A stretch of 64,000 nucleotides of DNA, taken from assembly GCA_015501075.1 (NCBI GenBank), contig JADNYJ010000017.1:310001-374000 (forward strand), given 5' to 3'. The DNA is from Gymnopilus junonius (taxonomy: Eukaryota; Basidiomycota; Agaricomycetes; Agaricales; Galerinaceae). The position numbers and the translations under genes were made by a program. A model generated the notes under the pieces. That model did not search any database. It was given only the letters and a program-made list of their open reading frames with translations, and was not told the origin of the DNA. Positions 23,909 to 35,135 of this stretch are shown here, piece by piece (within the stretch, counting starts at the first letter, position 1; each line of letters starts with the position of its first letter).

Positions 23909-25263
23909 TATGAACTAATTTCGCTGACTGGAATCATTTCGTAAGCGTCGATCATTCGACTTTGAACGCGAGGCAACGCGTCAAAAAGCGTGATGCATTG
24001 ATGGCTTGTCCCCTTTCCTCCATGTTCATACGCACCTTTATCTACTGGACTTTCCTTTCGTTTTGGCTCCAGGCTCAAAGACCCTCGCTCTTGGAAAGAA
24101 GGACTTTGGCCTTGGACATCCTTCCCTTCGTCAACTGTCCATAGCCTCATGGACCCGTGCTCAATGTTTCTAAGCTTGGCAAGTTGGGATTCAGTCAATA
24201 GCAGCCACCCAGTGTCAATTCAAAGAAGACATCGGTCCCTCTGATACGCTTAAGTTGCGCGTCACTTCTTCAAATTCCTTTGATCAGCATGCCGTGGGCT
24301 CGTAGAAGGTGAACACCCGCTCTCGCAAACTTCAAAAAAAAACGCCCTATACTTTTATACTTTGGCAGTCATGTCGCGAGCCATGTAATCAAATACTAAA
24401 TGGTGCCCCAACTATGGAATCTTGCTCAGTGATCCTTCAGCTGGCAGTCACCTTACAATGCCGATACCGATCCAAATTAAAAACAACGTTGGCCCCCCTT
24501 CCATGGCACTTTGGCGTATCACCTCCTTACATATGAGACTGCCACTCCCCAGATCTTCTTCGGTCTTAGTCCCGGCTCTGGCCTTGCTCTTCCCTATCTA
24601 GAGTACGGGCTTTTCCTTTGGATTGAGATCTATCACGGAGTGGCCATCACTACGTCTACTCTATGAAAAGCCCAGGTGGAGGTGTCACTCCCATCTGAGC
24701 CCGATATGTATACAGATCGAAGATCGATCCACTTGTCTGTTATCTGAATGGCTATGGAGATGGTTGCCGACAACGACACTCATCTTCCTTGTTCTAATCT
24801 TAGGCTCTATGGCATCGAGTGCTCAACGCTCATCAAACTTTACATGTCACATGCAATTTGTTTTCTCCTGATCTTTCACACTGGATGTTCATTTTGAACT
24901 GGGAATCAACAACGTGCAAGGATTCTCTGCCCCAACCAATCTCACGAACCAAGGTGCATGGGATTTTGGGACGGCACGTTAACCAGGTTTTATCCTCTTC
25001 TGGACACTTTCTCCCCCGAACGATGGCAATATATATGTGGCACGGGCGCTTATCATTCTCAGAGAGCGATGTCAAGCTATGTCCAGACCAATGATTTTCA
25101 GATCATGTGCAGAAGTTTAAATTTACCAACGCATCCCCTCCAGGCGTTCACTCAAACTCCGCGGCAACGCACGCAGCCATCACCTTCATCTACAAAGATA
25201 ATCTTGTATTCTGTTCCCGCAATTTCTCTCTCACGCCCCTTTCTCTCTTATCCTTGTACTATC
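23907..25263. other. intergenic with an orphan minus-strand open frame
   Basis: A minus-strand frame at about 23908-24210 reads as an ordinary hydrophilic protein segment (for example TESQLAKLRNIEHGSMRLW) and stops directly before the poly(A)-like tract. It has no in-frame ATG near its start, and I recognise no family. The rest (24211-25263) holds nothing I can support. Confidence 0.4.
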
Positions 25264-26635
25264 ATGGCGAAGAGGACTGCCGCTGCCGCTGCTCAGCCTC
25301 AACCTCAACCTCGAGCTCGTTCAAACGCCTCGCGAAACCCCTGGTCAAAGTCCATACCACCTCCCACCGCTCCTCCTCCCATACCTCGCATCCGACGCCC
25401 GCGAAAAATCAAACTCCCTCAAGACATCATCTACATCATCATCGATTACCTATGGGACCAACCATCAGCTCTAAAATCCTGCTCTCTGAGCTCCAGATCC
25501 TTCCTCTTCCACACCCGACGGTACCTATTCTCCAAATTCGATATCGGCTCGCCCATTCCACTAGGAACCTCGTCTCGTTGACCTTTTTAGGAATCACCTA
25601 TCTTAAACAGTATATCAAGGACCTCGTGGTTATCGTGCAAACGCCTGCGGCATGGGTAGATTCGCTGAGGGAGAAGCCCCGATCATTGAGGTCTTGCCTA
25701 CCCTCTATCAGGTAACTAGGTTGACTGTCAAGGCATATGGCGGTAAACAGAAAGACTGGCAAATGACGTCAGTTCTGCTTCCCGACGCGCATTGTCGTCG
25801 ATTCTCATGGCTGACCACGTCGAATCATGCTCCCTGCACGATATCCTCAACTTCGACTCGTTGTATCTATCCAGGTGTTTATCCCTACGGCACTTGGAAT
25901 TATCAGGTTGTTCCACTCTGACACCTTACCATCCTCCACGCTATTTCTCCAACCCGCCTCCTTCCCTTCCTTCGTTGACGATTGGAGATCATGACGATTC
26001 CTTACACTCCCTGTTAAATTGTTGCGTGGGGCACGAACCCGCTTTCATGTTGAACAGTCTGCAAAAGCTAGACGTTGAAGAGGATGTGGCGAGCAGGGCG
26101 TTTGCGGACTTGCCTTTTTGCTTTTCACGCTTACCGCGCTTGTCGTTCGGTTACGGCAATATCCTGGTAAGTGTAATTCCTTTCCAAAAAGCTTCTTTTC
26201 AAGCCCCTATCTGAATAAAATATCCCTTTCCAGACGATTCCCTTCCAACACCCGAACCTATCGGCCTCTCCCAATTCCAGAGGCTGACAAGCGTGGAACT
26301 GCGAAGCGTGCATGACCAGCAGGGACTCATATTCGCACTTCGCTCCGCGCGTATCATGGAGTCCATATCACACCCATCCATACTCCAGCAAGTCATCTTC
26401 ACGCATGACCCCACCCCCGACCGCCTGCTCTTTCAGCGAGGCGTACTGGAGTTGCGTGGACGCGGCGCTGTTCTATTTACCACTACCCCCGCTTTCCTCG
26501 GTCCAGTTCAGATATGGCACTAGCGTGTTGTTTTCGGATTCGGTAAAGACGTTTACGAAGGTTCGCTCGTTAGGTGTGCATGTTCATGTGTCAGCGTATC
26601 TACAAAGTTATCGTAGGTGGTCGGCCGGTAAGTGA
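25264..26635 (+). pseudogene. F-box gene with multiple frameshifts
   Basis: ATG 25264 opens a basic, Pro-rich leader and then an F-box (KLPQDIIYIIIDYLWDQP, followed by LKSCSLSSRSFLFHTRRYLF). The recognisable continuation then changes frame repeatedly: YIKDLVVIVQTPAAWVDSL, APIIEVLPTLYQVTRLTVKAY, ADHVESCSLHDILNFDSLYL, a block beginning LTSVELRSVHDQQGLIFALR, and VEFRYG-like sequence near 26500. At least four frame changes have no matching introns; one intron-like segment (about 26167-26234) is present but does not restore the frame. The order of blocks matches intact basidiomycete F-box proteins, so this is a decayed or error-ridden copy. No product is expected. Confidence 0.7.
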
Positions 26636-27730
26636 GTATCGTGATTTTTTTTTTCATTTGGTTTTGGCAGGAGATATGCTTTATGAGTCGGCGTTTCACG
26701 TCTTTACGTTCTTCCCCCCCGACATACTACTTACTTACGGGATTAGGCGCTTACGTCTTGCAGCTTCTGGCCAGAGCGCTGGGTTGGTCCGCTTGGCAGA
26801 AAGTTTGCGGTGATCGTGATCGCCGACATTGTTCGGCTGCACTGCGGAGTGGGCAATCTACCCAGCCACCCACAAGAGCTGAGAGGGCGTACATACGTAC
26901 GGCAACTTCACTTGTGATCATGATAGATAGAGTTGGATGATCATGATCCGGGCATGCCTCCCTAGAGCAGCTTTGATAGCCATTAGACTTTGTACGTAGG
27001 GTATTGAATTAAATGAGGGTCTACTTCATTCGTCACTCAATTAACCAACTGACCAATTGTTCGACAGACAATAACGTGTGGGGCCCCCCTCCGGGTGAAA
27101 ATGGGCCGCTTATTGTTCTGCTCAACATTAAAATGGCCCAGATGACGAGAAAGGGAACCCGGAAAAATGGAGAATGGTGACTTGTCATTTTGAAAAACTT
27201 GAAGAGCAGTGAATATGTGACGTCAAATCAAACACGATCATGCAAACTTTGCAAAGGACCCTTAATCTCCGTGGACGCGTGTATTGTTGTTTTCGACCTC
27301 TATCGACTCATTGTTTTCGCGTCGATCGTGTTCCGTTCCATCAACTCATCAACAAACGCGTCGATACGATGCTGGAATAAATTTCAATGAAATACCGATT
27401 CAATTACTTATGCTCTTTGCGAGCCAGGATCAAAGAGGACTTCATCTGAATTGGTATTGGTATGTGGAATTTAGCCAGCGATACTTCGTAGGTCCTTCCC
27501 TCTTCTGGTGCTAATCATATGTCAGGCTTGCGGGGCCGACTTACAATAACCGTTAACGACCCCCTCTTACCATCTGACTTGCATTCTCGGACATTAATTC
27601 CCTTATGGCGTTTCCACTAGCTCGTTCAAGTAGGCCATTGCCATTATTGACCCTGTTCGTCTGTTTAATTTTTTCTTTTTGGGACATTGTCTATGGCCCT
27701 GTCCGTCTTAATAGGGCTCGCAACATGCAG
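26636..27730. other. intergenic, no gene seen
   Basis: Short open frames only. Nothing recognisable on either strand. Confidence 0.4.
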
Positions 27731-27738
27731 TATATATT
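27731..27738 (+). promoter_or_regulatory. TATA-like box of first dehydrogenase
   Basis: TATATATT lies about 137 bases upstream of the ATG at 27875. Position and sequence suit a fungal core promoter; no experimental support. Confidence 0.35.
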
Positions 27739-27874
27739 CGCCGACTCTGGATAGCCTGAAGATAACGACCTCCCCTTCCCTTCCACTTCCCTTCCCTTCC
27801 TTTATTCCTTCATTCCTCTATTCCTATTTCCCGTTTAATTTTTTGTATCATCTATTCACGACGCTTACGACAGA

Positions 27875-29260
27875 ATGGGTGGACTCTTATCACGAAGAAC
27901 TGGCTACTTCAAACCTGAAAGGGACTTGGCCGATCTCACAGGCAAAGTCGTTATAGTCACTGGAGCCAAGTGCGTTACTCGGACAAATCCCTACTTATTT
28001 AATACTGACTCGCGTCGTTAATAATTATCTAGTACCGGGATCGGATACCACACCGTTAAACTTCTCGCGCGTAAAGGAGCCAAGGTCTATCTAGGCGCCC
28101 GCAACGAGGCCAAGGCGAAAGAAGCCATCGCTGAACTTGAGCGTGAAGGTCTGGGATCGGGACAGGTAGTCTGGTTGCATGTCGACATGAGTAACCCGAT
28201 GTGGGCACAAGAAGCTGCCAACGAATTCCTCATGAAAGAAACGAGACTTGATATTCTGGGTATGCTTTTGCTTTTGCTTTGGATTGAACGGTCTAGTTAA
28301 ACGCGAGTTTTTGTGTTATTCAGTGAACAATGCAGCAGTGTAGGCATTAGATTTTTTTTTTTAAACGTCTCTCTAACCTACTCTCCAGTTTGACGGGACC
28401 ATATGTGCTAACCAAGGGTGGTGAGTCATTTATGATTCTATGAATTTTATTTTGCATTGTTAACGTCCCTTTGCTTAGGACTAAATCACACTATGGTCGT
28501 CAAGTACGATCTCTACCCTTTCAAAAATTGTAGTCATAATCCTCTAATCCTCTCTTCTTCTAGCCATTTCAGTCCTTTCGTCTTCATTCGAACCTTGTTG
28601 CCTCTCATGATAAAAACGTCGCAGGAACCAAACAGCGACGTCCGCATTGTTACCGTAAGTGCCCTCAAATATTTAAACTTCTCTTATTGGTGCTCATTGT
28701 ACAACTAGTTGGGATCCTGTGCGCACAAGATGGGCCCAGCAACGGACCCAAAAATTCGATTCGACGACGTGGAAGATTTTAATCAAGAATTCCCAGACGA
28801 CTTCTACCCCGACTGGTCCCGCTATTGTACGTCATTTTCTCTCCTCTTAGAACCCGGGGTTTACAAATCTCTTCCAGGTGTGACAAAGCTGGCCTGTATT
28901 CTATTCGCGCGCGAGCTCCAGAAAAAATTGGATGCCTCGAAGATTCCTATATTCTCTATTCCCATTCACCCCGGCGAGGTCAACACCTTCGCCGATCGTA
29001 TCAAGTACGCTCCTGTGGCAAAGGTCCTCATGAATATCTTCTTCATGCGTCCTGAACCTGGGGCTTACAACTCCTGCTTCGCTGCCGCTTCGCCTGTAGT
29101 CAAGAAGAACGCTGCCAAATATAAACACGCTTATCTTACACCGATTGGTCGTGTCTCAAAGTTGGGCAAGAACGCAAGACGGGATGACCTTGCTCGCGAT
29201 TTGTGGGATGCGACCGAGAGAATATTGAAGGATGCGCACATGGAGATTCCTGATTTGTAA
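27875..29260 (+). CDS. short-chain dehydrogenase/reductase, tandem copy 1
   Basis: An NAD(P)H-dependent oxidoreductase of the retinol dehydrogenase/WWOX-like SDR type; the substrate is unknown. The model has eight exons: 27875-27969 (junction about 1 nt uncertain), 28033-28259, 28324-28339, 28389-28420, 28479-28503, 28564-28654, 28709-28826 and 28878-29260, about 328 aa. The Rossmann motif TGANTGIG is assembled across intron 1, NNAAV comes from the 16-nt exon 3, and the catalytic YxxxK (RYCVTK) spans intron 7. The residue after the catalytic Tyr is Cys where Ser is usual. The C-terminal part carries the family block IPIHPGEVNTFADR. There is no signal peptide. Its neighbour at 29952 shares the architecture, so the pair arose by tandem duplication. 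Confidence 0.88.
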
Positions 29261-29865
29261 GAGGTTTGGTATTACGGTATTTTCATTTGGGCCCATTCAT
29301 AATGTCCTTTTACCTTTTTGCTATAGTATGTTTCGCCTTTCGTCACTTAGTAGCACGTAGTACGTTAGTAATAGTCATTCACTCGAGTAGAACATAATAC
29401 AATTACTTGATAGTCTATTTCAATTTGGGATTGACCTGTCTTCTATGTCTGTTACATAAAATCTACTGAAATATGAGCAAAGAGGTTAAGCAGGCAGACC
29501 GGAGTCTGATAAGTCGATTCCGGACAAATCGAACCGCAAGTTGCGACTCGGGGTAAATCACTCGTCATCCTATCTCCAACTCCGAGTACATACTCTTCCG
29601 ATTGCCCTATCCTATCACTCCATCCACGTTCATCTTATATATGGCACCTCTAAGACAAACCCAGTAGCCGAATGTTTTTCTCTTGCTGATTTCAAGTCTT
29701 CTTTAAAGGAATCCTCAGGCTGCACATTTATAAATTTCATCACAAGGTCATTCATGTATATGATTTGAAAGTCGCCGAGGACCGTTACCGGTCCTCGATA
29801 ATGGCCTTGAATTCTGCGATATGGGGCACCAAGTAAGCTCAACGGATATCGGTTGTGGCGACAAA
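29261..29865. other. spacer between tandem dehydrogenases
   Basis: Contains the presumed 3' UTR of copy 1 and promoter of copy 2. No gene. Confidence 0.5.
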
Positions 29866-29872
29866 TATATAA
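29866..29872 (+). promoter_or_regulatory. TATA box of second dehydrogenase
   Basis: TATATAA about 80 bases upstream of ATG 29952, a good fit to a fungal core promoter. Confidence 0.5.
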
Positions 29873-29951
29873 GGGGCAAAAAAACCAGTAGTCGTCGCCT
29901 GGCCTTTTCCCCAGACTAATCATCGTCTGCGCGACTTTCTACAAATCCAGG

Positions 29952-31317
29952 ATGGGAGGATGCATGTCCCGCAAGACTGGAGAATTCAATCCTGAAAAAG
30001 ACATGGCTGACTTGACCGGCAAAGTGGCCATTGTTACTGGTGCAAAGTATGCGTGGCCTCCACCCGGTTGATATATTTCTGCAATCCTGATTTTTTGTCG
30101 CCTCAGCACAGGGATAGGGTACCATACGGTGAAATTCTTGGCCAGAAAGGGCGCGAAGGTTTATCTCGGAGCCAGGAATGAATCCAAAGCGAAGGCAGCA
30201 ATGGCCGACCTTGAAAGAGATGGCCTTGGCTCAGGACAGGTCGTATGGCTGAACGTCAATTTCAGTGATCCTAGGTGGGCAAAGCAAGCGGCAGAGGAAT
30301 TTTTAAGAAGGGAGTCTAGACTAGATATATTAAGTGAGTCGTTGAATATAAAGCTCTCACATTCATCTTGTACTAAATAGTATTTAGTAAATAACGCCGC
30401 TCAGTGAGTAGTCGAAGATTACTCAAATGTGAGTGTGAGGGAACTTTGATTTTCCAGGCTGACAGGAACATATGAAATGACAAAAGACGGTGAGCAGTAA
30501 TCTCCTTATTAAGGTAGCGCAACACCTAAGCCTATCCGTCCAGGATTAAATTCGCTCATCGTCATCAAGTAATCTTATTTTCCTTTCACCTGGAAGTTTA
30601 CTGACTTGATCCACTCTGTAACAAGTTACTTCAGTCCATTTATATTTACGAGGACACTGCTGCCTTTGTTGATCAAAACTTCAATGGAGCCGGATACTGA
30701 CGTTCGAATTATTACTGTAAGGTTTATACTTCAGAATATTTTTTATCTCTAACCATCCATTAGCTGGGGTCAATTGCTCATACGCAAAGTCGAGCTTTAG
30801 ACCCGAATATCAAATTTTCTGAAGTAAACGACTTCAACCACGAATTTACTTCCGATTTCTATCCAGATTGGTCACGCTACAGCAAGTATTCTTTTCTGGC
30901 TAGGCTTTACTCCCAGTTAAATTTCTCCCATTAGGCGTCACTAAATTGGCATGCGTTCTGTTTTCAAGGGAGCTACAGAGGAGGTTGGATGATTTGAGAG
31001 TTCCTATTCTCTCAATTCCCATTCATCCTGGTGAAATCAACACTTTTGCGGACCGCACACCTTGGCCTGTCCTTGCCAATATCGTGATGGAGTTATTTTT
31101 CATGCGCCCAGAGCCTGGATCTTATACTTCTTGCTTTGCTGCAGCTTCGCCGCTGGTGAGGAATTTTCCGACAAAGTATAAATATACATATTTGGAACCT
31201 GTAGGGAGCATCGGGGAAATGAGTGAAAATGCAAAGAGGGATGGACTGGCGCTTGAGTTGTGGGAAACATCTGAAAAGATAATAAAAGATCTAGCCATAG
31301 AGATACCAATTTTTTAG
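29952..31317 (+). CDS. short-chain dehydrogenase/reductase, tandem copy 2
   Basis: Paralogue of the gene at 27875 with the same SDR functions inferred. The model has eight exons: 29952-30046, 30107-30333, 30388-30403, 30458-30489, 30544-30568, 30626-30716, 30764-30881 and 30935-31317, giving 328 aa. Exon lengths 95, 227, 16, 32, 25, 91, 118 and 383 nt are the same as in copy 1. The cofactor motif TGANTGIG, the NNAA block and the catalytic RYSVTK are all present, here with the usual Ser after Tyr. Intron 7 uses a GC donor (GCAAGT) where copy 1 uses GT. Protein identity is high in the cofactor half and lower near the C-terminus, so the two may differ in substrate. Confidence 0.88.
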
Positions 31318-31601
31318 GACAATGAAATTATGCTGCAAAAATCAGATTATGTGAATACTTTTAGCCTAGTAATTTAAATTAAGTACGCGCCAGTACGCGC
31401 CGCGTGTTCAGTGAGCATCACGTGATTGTACACAAGAGTCATGTGACATACGAAAAAGGTAGCCGACATTTTGACTAATGACTTGAACTCAAATTCCCTC
31501 TTGGTTTTGCCCCTCCATCGACCAACAGACCTCCAAACTATTACGGGAGAGTTTCTTGGAATTGCCCTATGACACCATAGTCATCTTGATTCTCATGAAC
31601 G

Positions 31602-32452
31602 ATGGGGTCCATTTCTGTGGCGAGGAAGATATTGCAGGTTTACAGCCACGCTCTGCGCAACTTCCGTCCTCAAACGCGTTGCATATCATCTAGTAGTGGC
31701 GAGTCTCCTGCGCCGCAGACTACTGTGCATAAGGGGGCTGCGTTCGAACAGAGATCTCTCAGGCTGCTGGGACAGAGCATGTCCATGTCTCTAAAGGGAG
31801 TTGGAGGCAAAGAGGACGGAGGAGTCGATCTCCTTGGGTGGTGGTGGCTTCCGCACGATGATCCAGCAACTTCAGAATCGTCACTGTCTTTGCCGCGACG
31901 TCGAATACGAATCGTAGGCCAATGCAAAGCGGAGAAGAAAAAGCTTGGTCCTAACTACGTGCGCGAGTTGGAAGGAGTCTTGTACCGGTTCCTCACTATG
32001 TCATCGACAATCCCTTCAGTATTTCCTTCGGCGGATCAGTCAGATATACCACCTCCTGATTCGCTGGAAGTTCCACAGTTTCCCATGGTCGCACTTTTGA
32101 TTTCAGAATCGCAATTCACGAAGTCGACAATATTGCGCGCCCACTCTTCCCCGATACCCTTCTTCCTTTTACACTACCTGCTTTGGAGAAGGATGATGTG
32201 GCCCAAGAAGCCAGTGAAACAGATATCAATTTTGGATCCGCTATCTGTAACCCCGCGTTGTGTGGCGCTCGCGGATTGCTGAAGGGACAAATGGAAATTC
32301 GATGGGAGAGACACCATCTCGGGCGACATGGACGCCCTGCTGTCTGGTGGAATAACGAGCGACTACAGAACAAAATATATGAAATAGACACTTGGACACC
32401 TGGCGGCAGCCTGGTCACTCCTTTGGCCGACGTAGAGGTGACGAGGCCATGA
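31602..32452 (+). CDS. RRG7: Rrg7-like mitochondrial protein with Mrr-type nuclease fold, frame broken
   Basis: It resembles yeast Rrg7 (DUF2034), a mitochondrial protein needed for respiratory growth that carries a restriction-endonuclease-like fold. The N-terminus is basic and Ser/Arg rich, suited to mitochondrial import. The nuclease-like core is visible: GAAFEQRSLRLLG, then GGVDLLGWWWLP with the Asp, then IVGQCKAEKKK with the Gln-x-Lys, then YVRELEGVLYRFL. SSPIPFFLLHY follows in the first frame. The conserved C-terminal block (RGLLKGQMEIRWERHH) is present but in another frame, joined at about 32170-32180 (ACTACCTGC), so one base seems to be missing there. The first frame alone stops at 32282, losing the C-terminus. 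There are no introns. It converges on the G-alpha gene. Confidence 0.72.
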
Positions 32453-32756
32453 GTTGATCAAAAACCTGCTTGTTCAGAAGATAATTGAGAAGAGGATTTA
32501 GCGGCGCAGTTGGGAACACGAATTCTTATGATTCGTCTCATGGTTATCTACCAGAAGCGTGAAGTCAATTCAGATCCGAGCGGCATACAAATATGACTAC
32601 TGGAAGAAAAGTCCGTAGGATTTTGAGAAGAAATACACTGGATGACGGTCCTTATATAATGGTATAATTTAAGTACTGTACAGTATAAGAGTGTTAATGT
32701 ACTATTTTAAATGAAGATACACCAAGGTTTAACCAGAAACCAAGGTCAATGTACAT

Positions 32757-35135
32757 TCATGCCAAAAGATTCGTCTTCATAAGATTTTGCCGCATGAGCA
32801 TGTCTCGGACTGCGGTAAGAGAGATATTTTAGTCTGAATTTTTGGCCAAGGAATATGCAATGAGAGTCGTACCATTTGACAAAATGTATTTGGTAGATTT
32901 CGTATCCTATGAATAGGAAGCGTGAGTATTCTTCGAACTGCAAAACAGGGTGGTGCGAAGCTGACCGTCACTGTGGTAAGGTGACAATAAAATACACGCG
33001 GAGAAGGTGATTTCTCATAGAGGATACCGCCTAGAAGTTGATGAGAGGAAAATTAAGGAAAGCAAACATATCGCGCACCAAACTTTCTCTTGAAGTCTGT
33101 CAAATTGTGGTGAGGTACTTCCTCAAAATGGTAAAAACTTAGATGGTACTCACAAGCTGTCGCGCTGTCAAGATCGTTGGGCCGATCACCGTACGACACT
33201 ACGTAGTCTCTCAACTTTACTCCAGAGGTCAGTTTGGTCCGCAGGAGGTCGATCTTATTTAGGAACAGTATAAGGTTCGTGTCTTTTAGAAGTCGATTGG
33301 TGACAATCATAGTCCAAAGTTTGAAGGAATCTTCCTAAATAATGGATATTGAAACGCGTTGGATAAGCTCGGGCCGCAACTGAATGGAAGCTCTGTGGGA
33401 CGCACCAATCTGTTGACTCGATGGTCTTCTTCAAGAACCTGATCAAAGCAACTATTGAAACCATGACCGTGAGTGACGCGTTCCATCTGGGTGCCCAAAC
33501 TACGCACCTTATCGGCGCCAGAAAGATTATAGCATCTATATCATCAAAATACGGAGCCCAAGCAGCTAAGGTTAGAAATTCAGTATGTCAGCGGATGGAC
33601 TGGAGAATCCTAGGATCATAGATAGACCGTACCACGCTGTTGAACAGTTGATGATTAGTACTGGTATCCTAAGTTTGATAGCTGGAGCGCATGCTCACTA
33701 GGGATCTCTGCCCGCCGACGTCGTAGACCTTCCAATCCCGTACGGATCCATCTGGTAAAATGATGACATGGTAATGAAAACGTATTAGGCCAATTGGTAC
33801 AAACCAGTAGAGATTTTGAATAGATGCTCGCTGACACCTATAAGAAAAATCAATAAGGCCTTGAAAGTAAAGGCAATGAATGTCCCTACCTAGTGTCTTC
33901 AATCGCGCATGGAGGACATCATCTGTATGCAAATTGGAACTGCTTCTCAAAGCTGTTAGAACCAACAGCCAGACGTACCATCAGTAGGAACGTATCGGGG
34001 AGCCGTTATCCTCTCTAACGAATCCAAGAAGCTGCAAATTATCAGACCATCGATCAAAGTGTAGCATAGGAAGCTCACTATTCCGATAGATCTTCATTGC
34101 GAACCATTTTCTTGGTAAGCAACTGCTTGATGCTAGGGCTATTCCATAGTTGAATCATGTCCTGTGAGCATTGATTAAGAATAGCCCATGGGTCTTCTGG
34201 GTCATCCCAGTCAATAGCATCGGCACTGTCAAAGCTACTCCTGTGGTCGGATTTCAGCAAGCGGCTGAACGCGTGCTTCCAAGGAATGGTGGAATTAATT
34301 GCAATCTCCTTGAGGGTTCCCTTCGATGGATGAACATTGGACGATCCATGACGGAAGTCGGGGTCGACCTGACCTGAGCCGGCCGTCGTTATGCGGCGTA
34401 TCAGATTCTTTTCAACATCAGCGAGAGGCTGTAAGCGCAATTTGATTCCCAATATTTCAGGGGTTAAAAGGGGGCCTCTTTTCGGACTCTGTGGTGAACC
34501 AGGGGAAGGCTGTTCCTGGTTTTCGATGCGTGCCACAGCATCAAGGATGTTGCGAAAAGACTGCACAACGTTTAACTGGACGACAGCTCGCCAAGACGCC
34601 CGTTCCGCTCGAAAGGACTAAGACCGAATTAGTAAGTTACCTCCAACATGTCGAGAATGGTTTTACGATATCTTACCTTTGGGTCATACATGAGCTGAAA
34701 GTCTGAAGTCCAAACAAATTGTGAACAAGCTATTGATATCACGTTAAAGACCAGACGGAAAGTGCTTACTCTTGAGAGTCGTGGATTTCCCTTCGAACGA
34801 AAAGCGTGTTTAGACGGTCATTCTTGCTTAATGTTTGCCAACCAACCTGATTCACTCTGGCCTACAGAGATTCGCATTACAGTCAGCCCTCGCGTATAGG
34901 TATTGGTAAGAAAAGTGTAATGCTCACCCAGAAGCAGAATTTTGATAGGCTTTGGTCCCCTCCTCTCATTGGCGCGTGATTTCTCTATCTCCGCGTCAAT
35001 GGCATCAGAAATCTCCTTCTCTCGACTCTCCCTAGCCAATCTTGCAGTCCGTTCTTCTAGAGTCTCGAAAATGGGTGGCTGTATGGACAGTGGGTCACTG
35101 TCGTCTGGTGCTGGACGCGCAACTCGTGCTTGCAT
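32757..35135 (-). CDS. atypical G-protein alpha subunit, 17 exons
   Basis: A GTP-binding switch for receptor signalling. The model has 17 exons and 479 aa, longer than the usual 350, with all phases agreeing. G1 (LLLGQSESGKSTTLK) is assembled from four exons, two of them 15 and 21 nt. Switch I carries the Arg (ARLKTLGVSEH), switch II is DVGGQRSLRAAWAPYF, G4 is FLNKIDLL, and G5 is the weak CHLTTVTDT. A 4-nt exon (33633-33636) supplies the Arg and first Ala base of SLRAAW. The N-terminus (MQARVARP) lacks the MGxxxS myristoylation signal. A charged segment precedes G1, and about 100 extra residues lie in the helical domain. Such divergent alphas occur in Agaricomycetes in several copies. Coupling to the window's GPCR is possible but unsupported. 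The start is the first ATG before the conserved part. Confidence 0.88.

Noticed and set aside
24819..25260. Open frames just upstream of the F-box pseudogene as its N-terminus
   Set aside because: They use non-ATG starts and share no features with F-box leaders; ATG 25264 explains the protein better.
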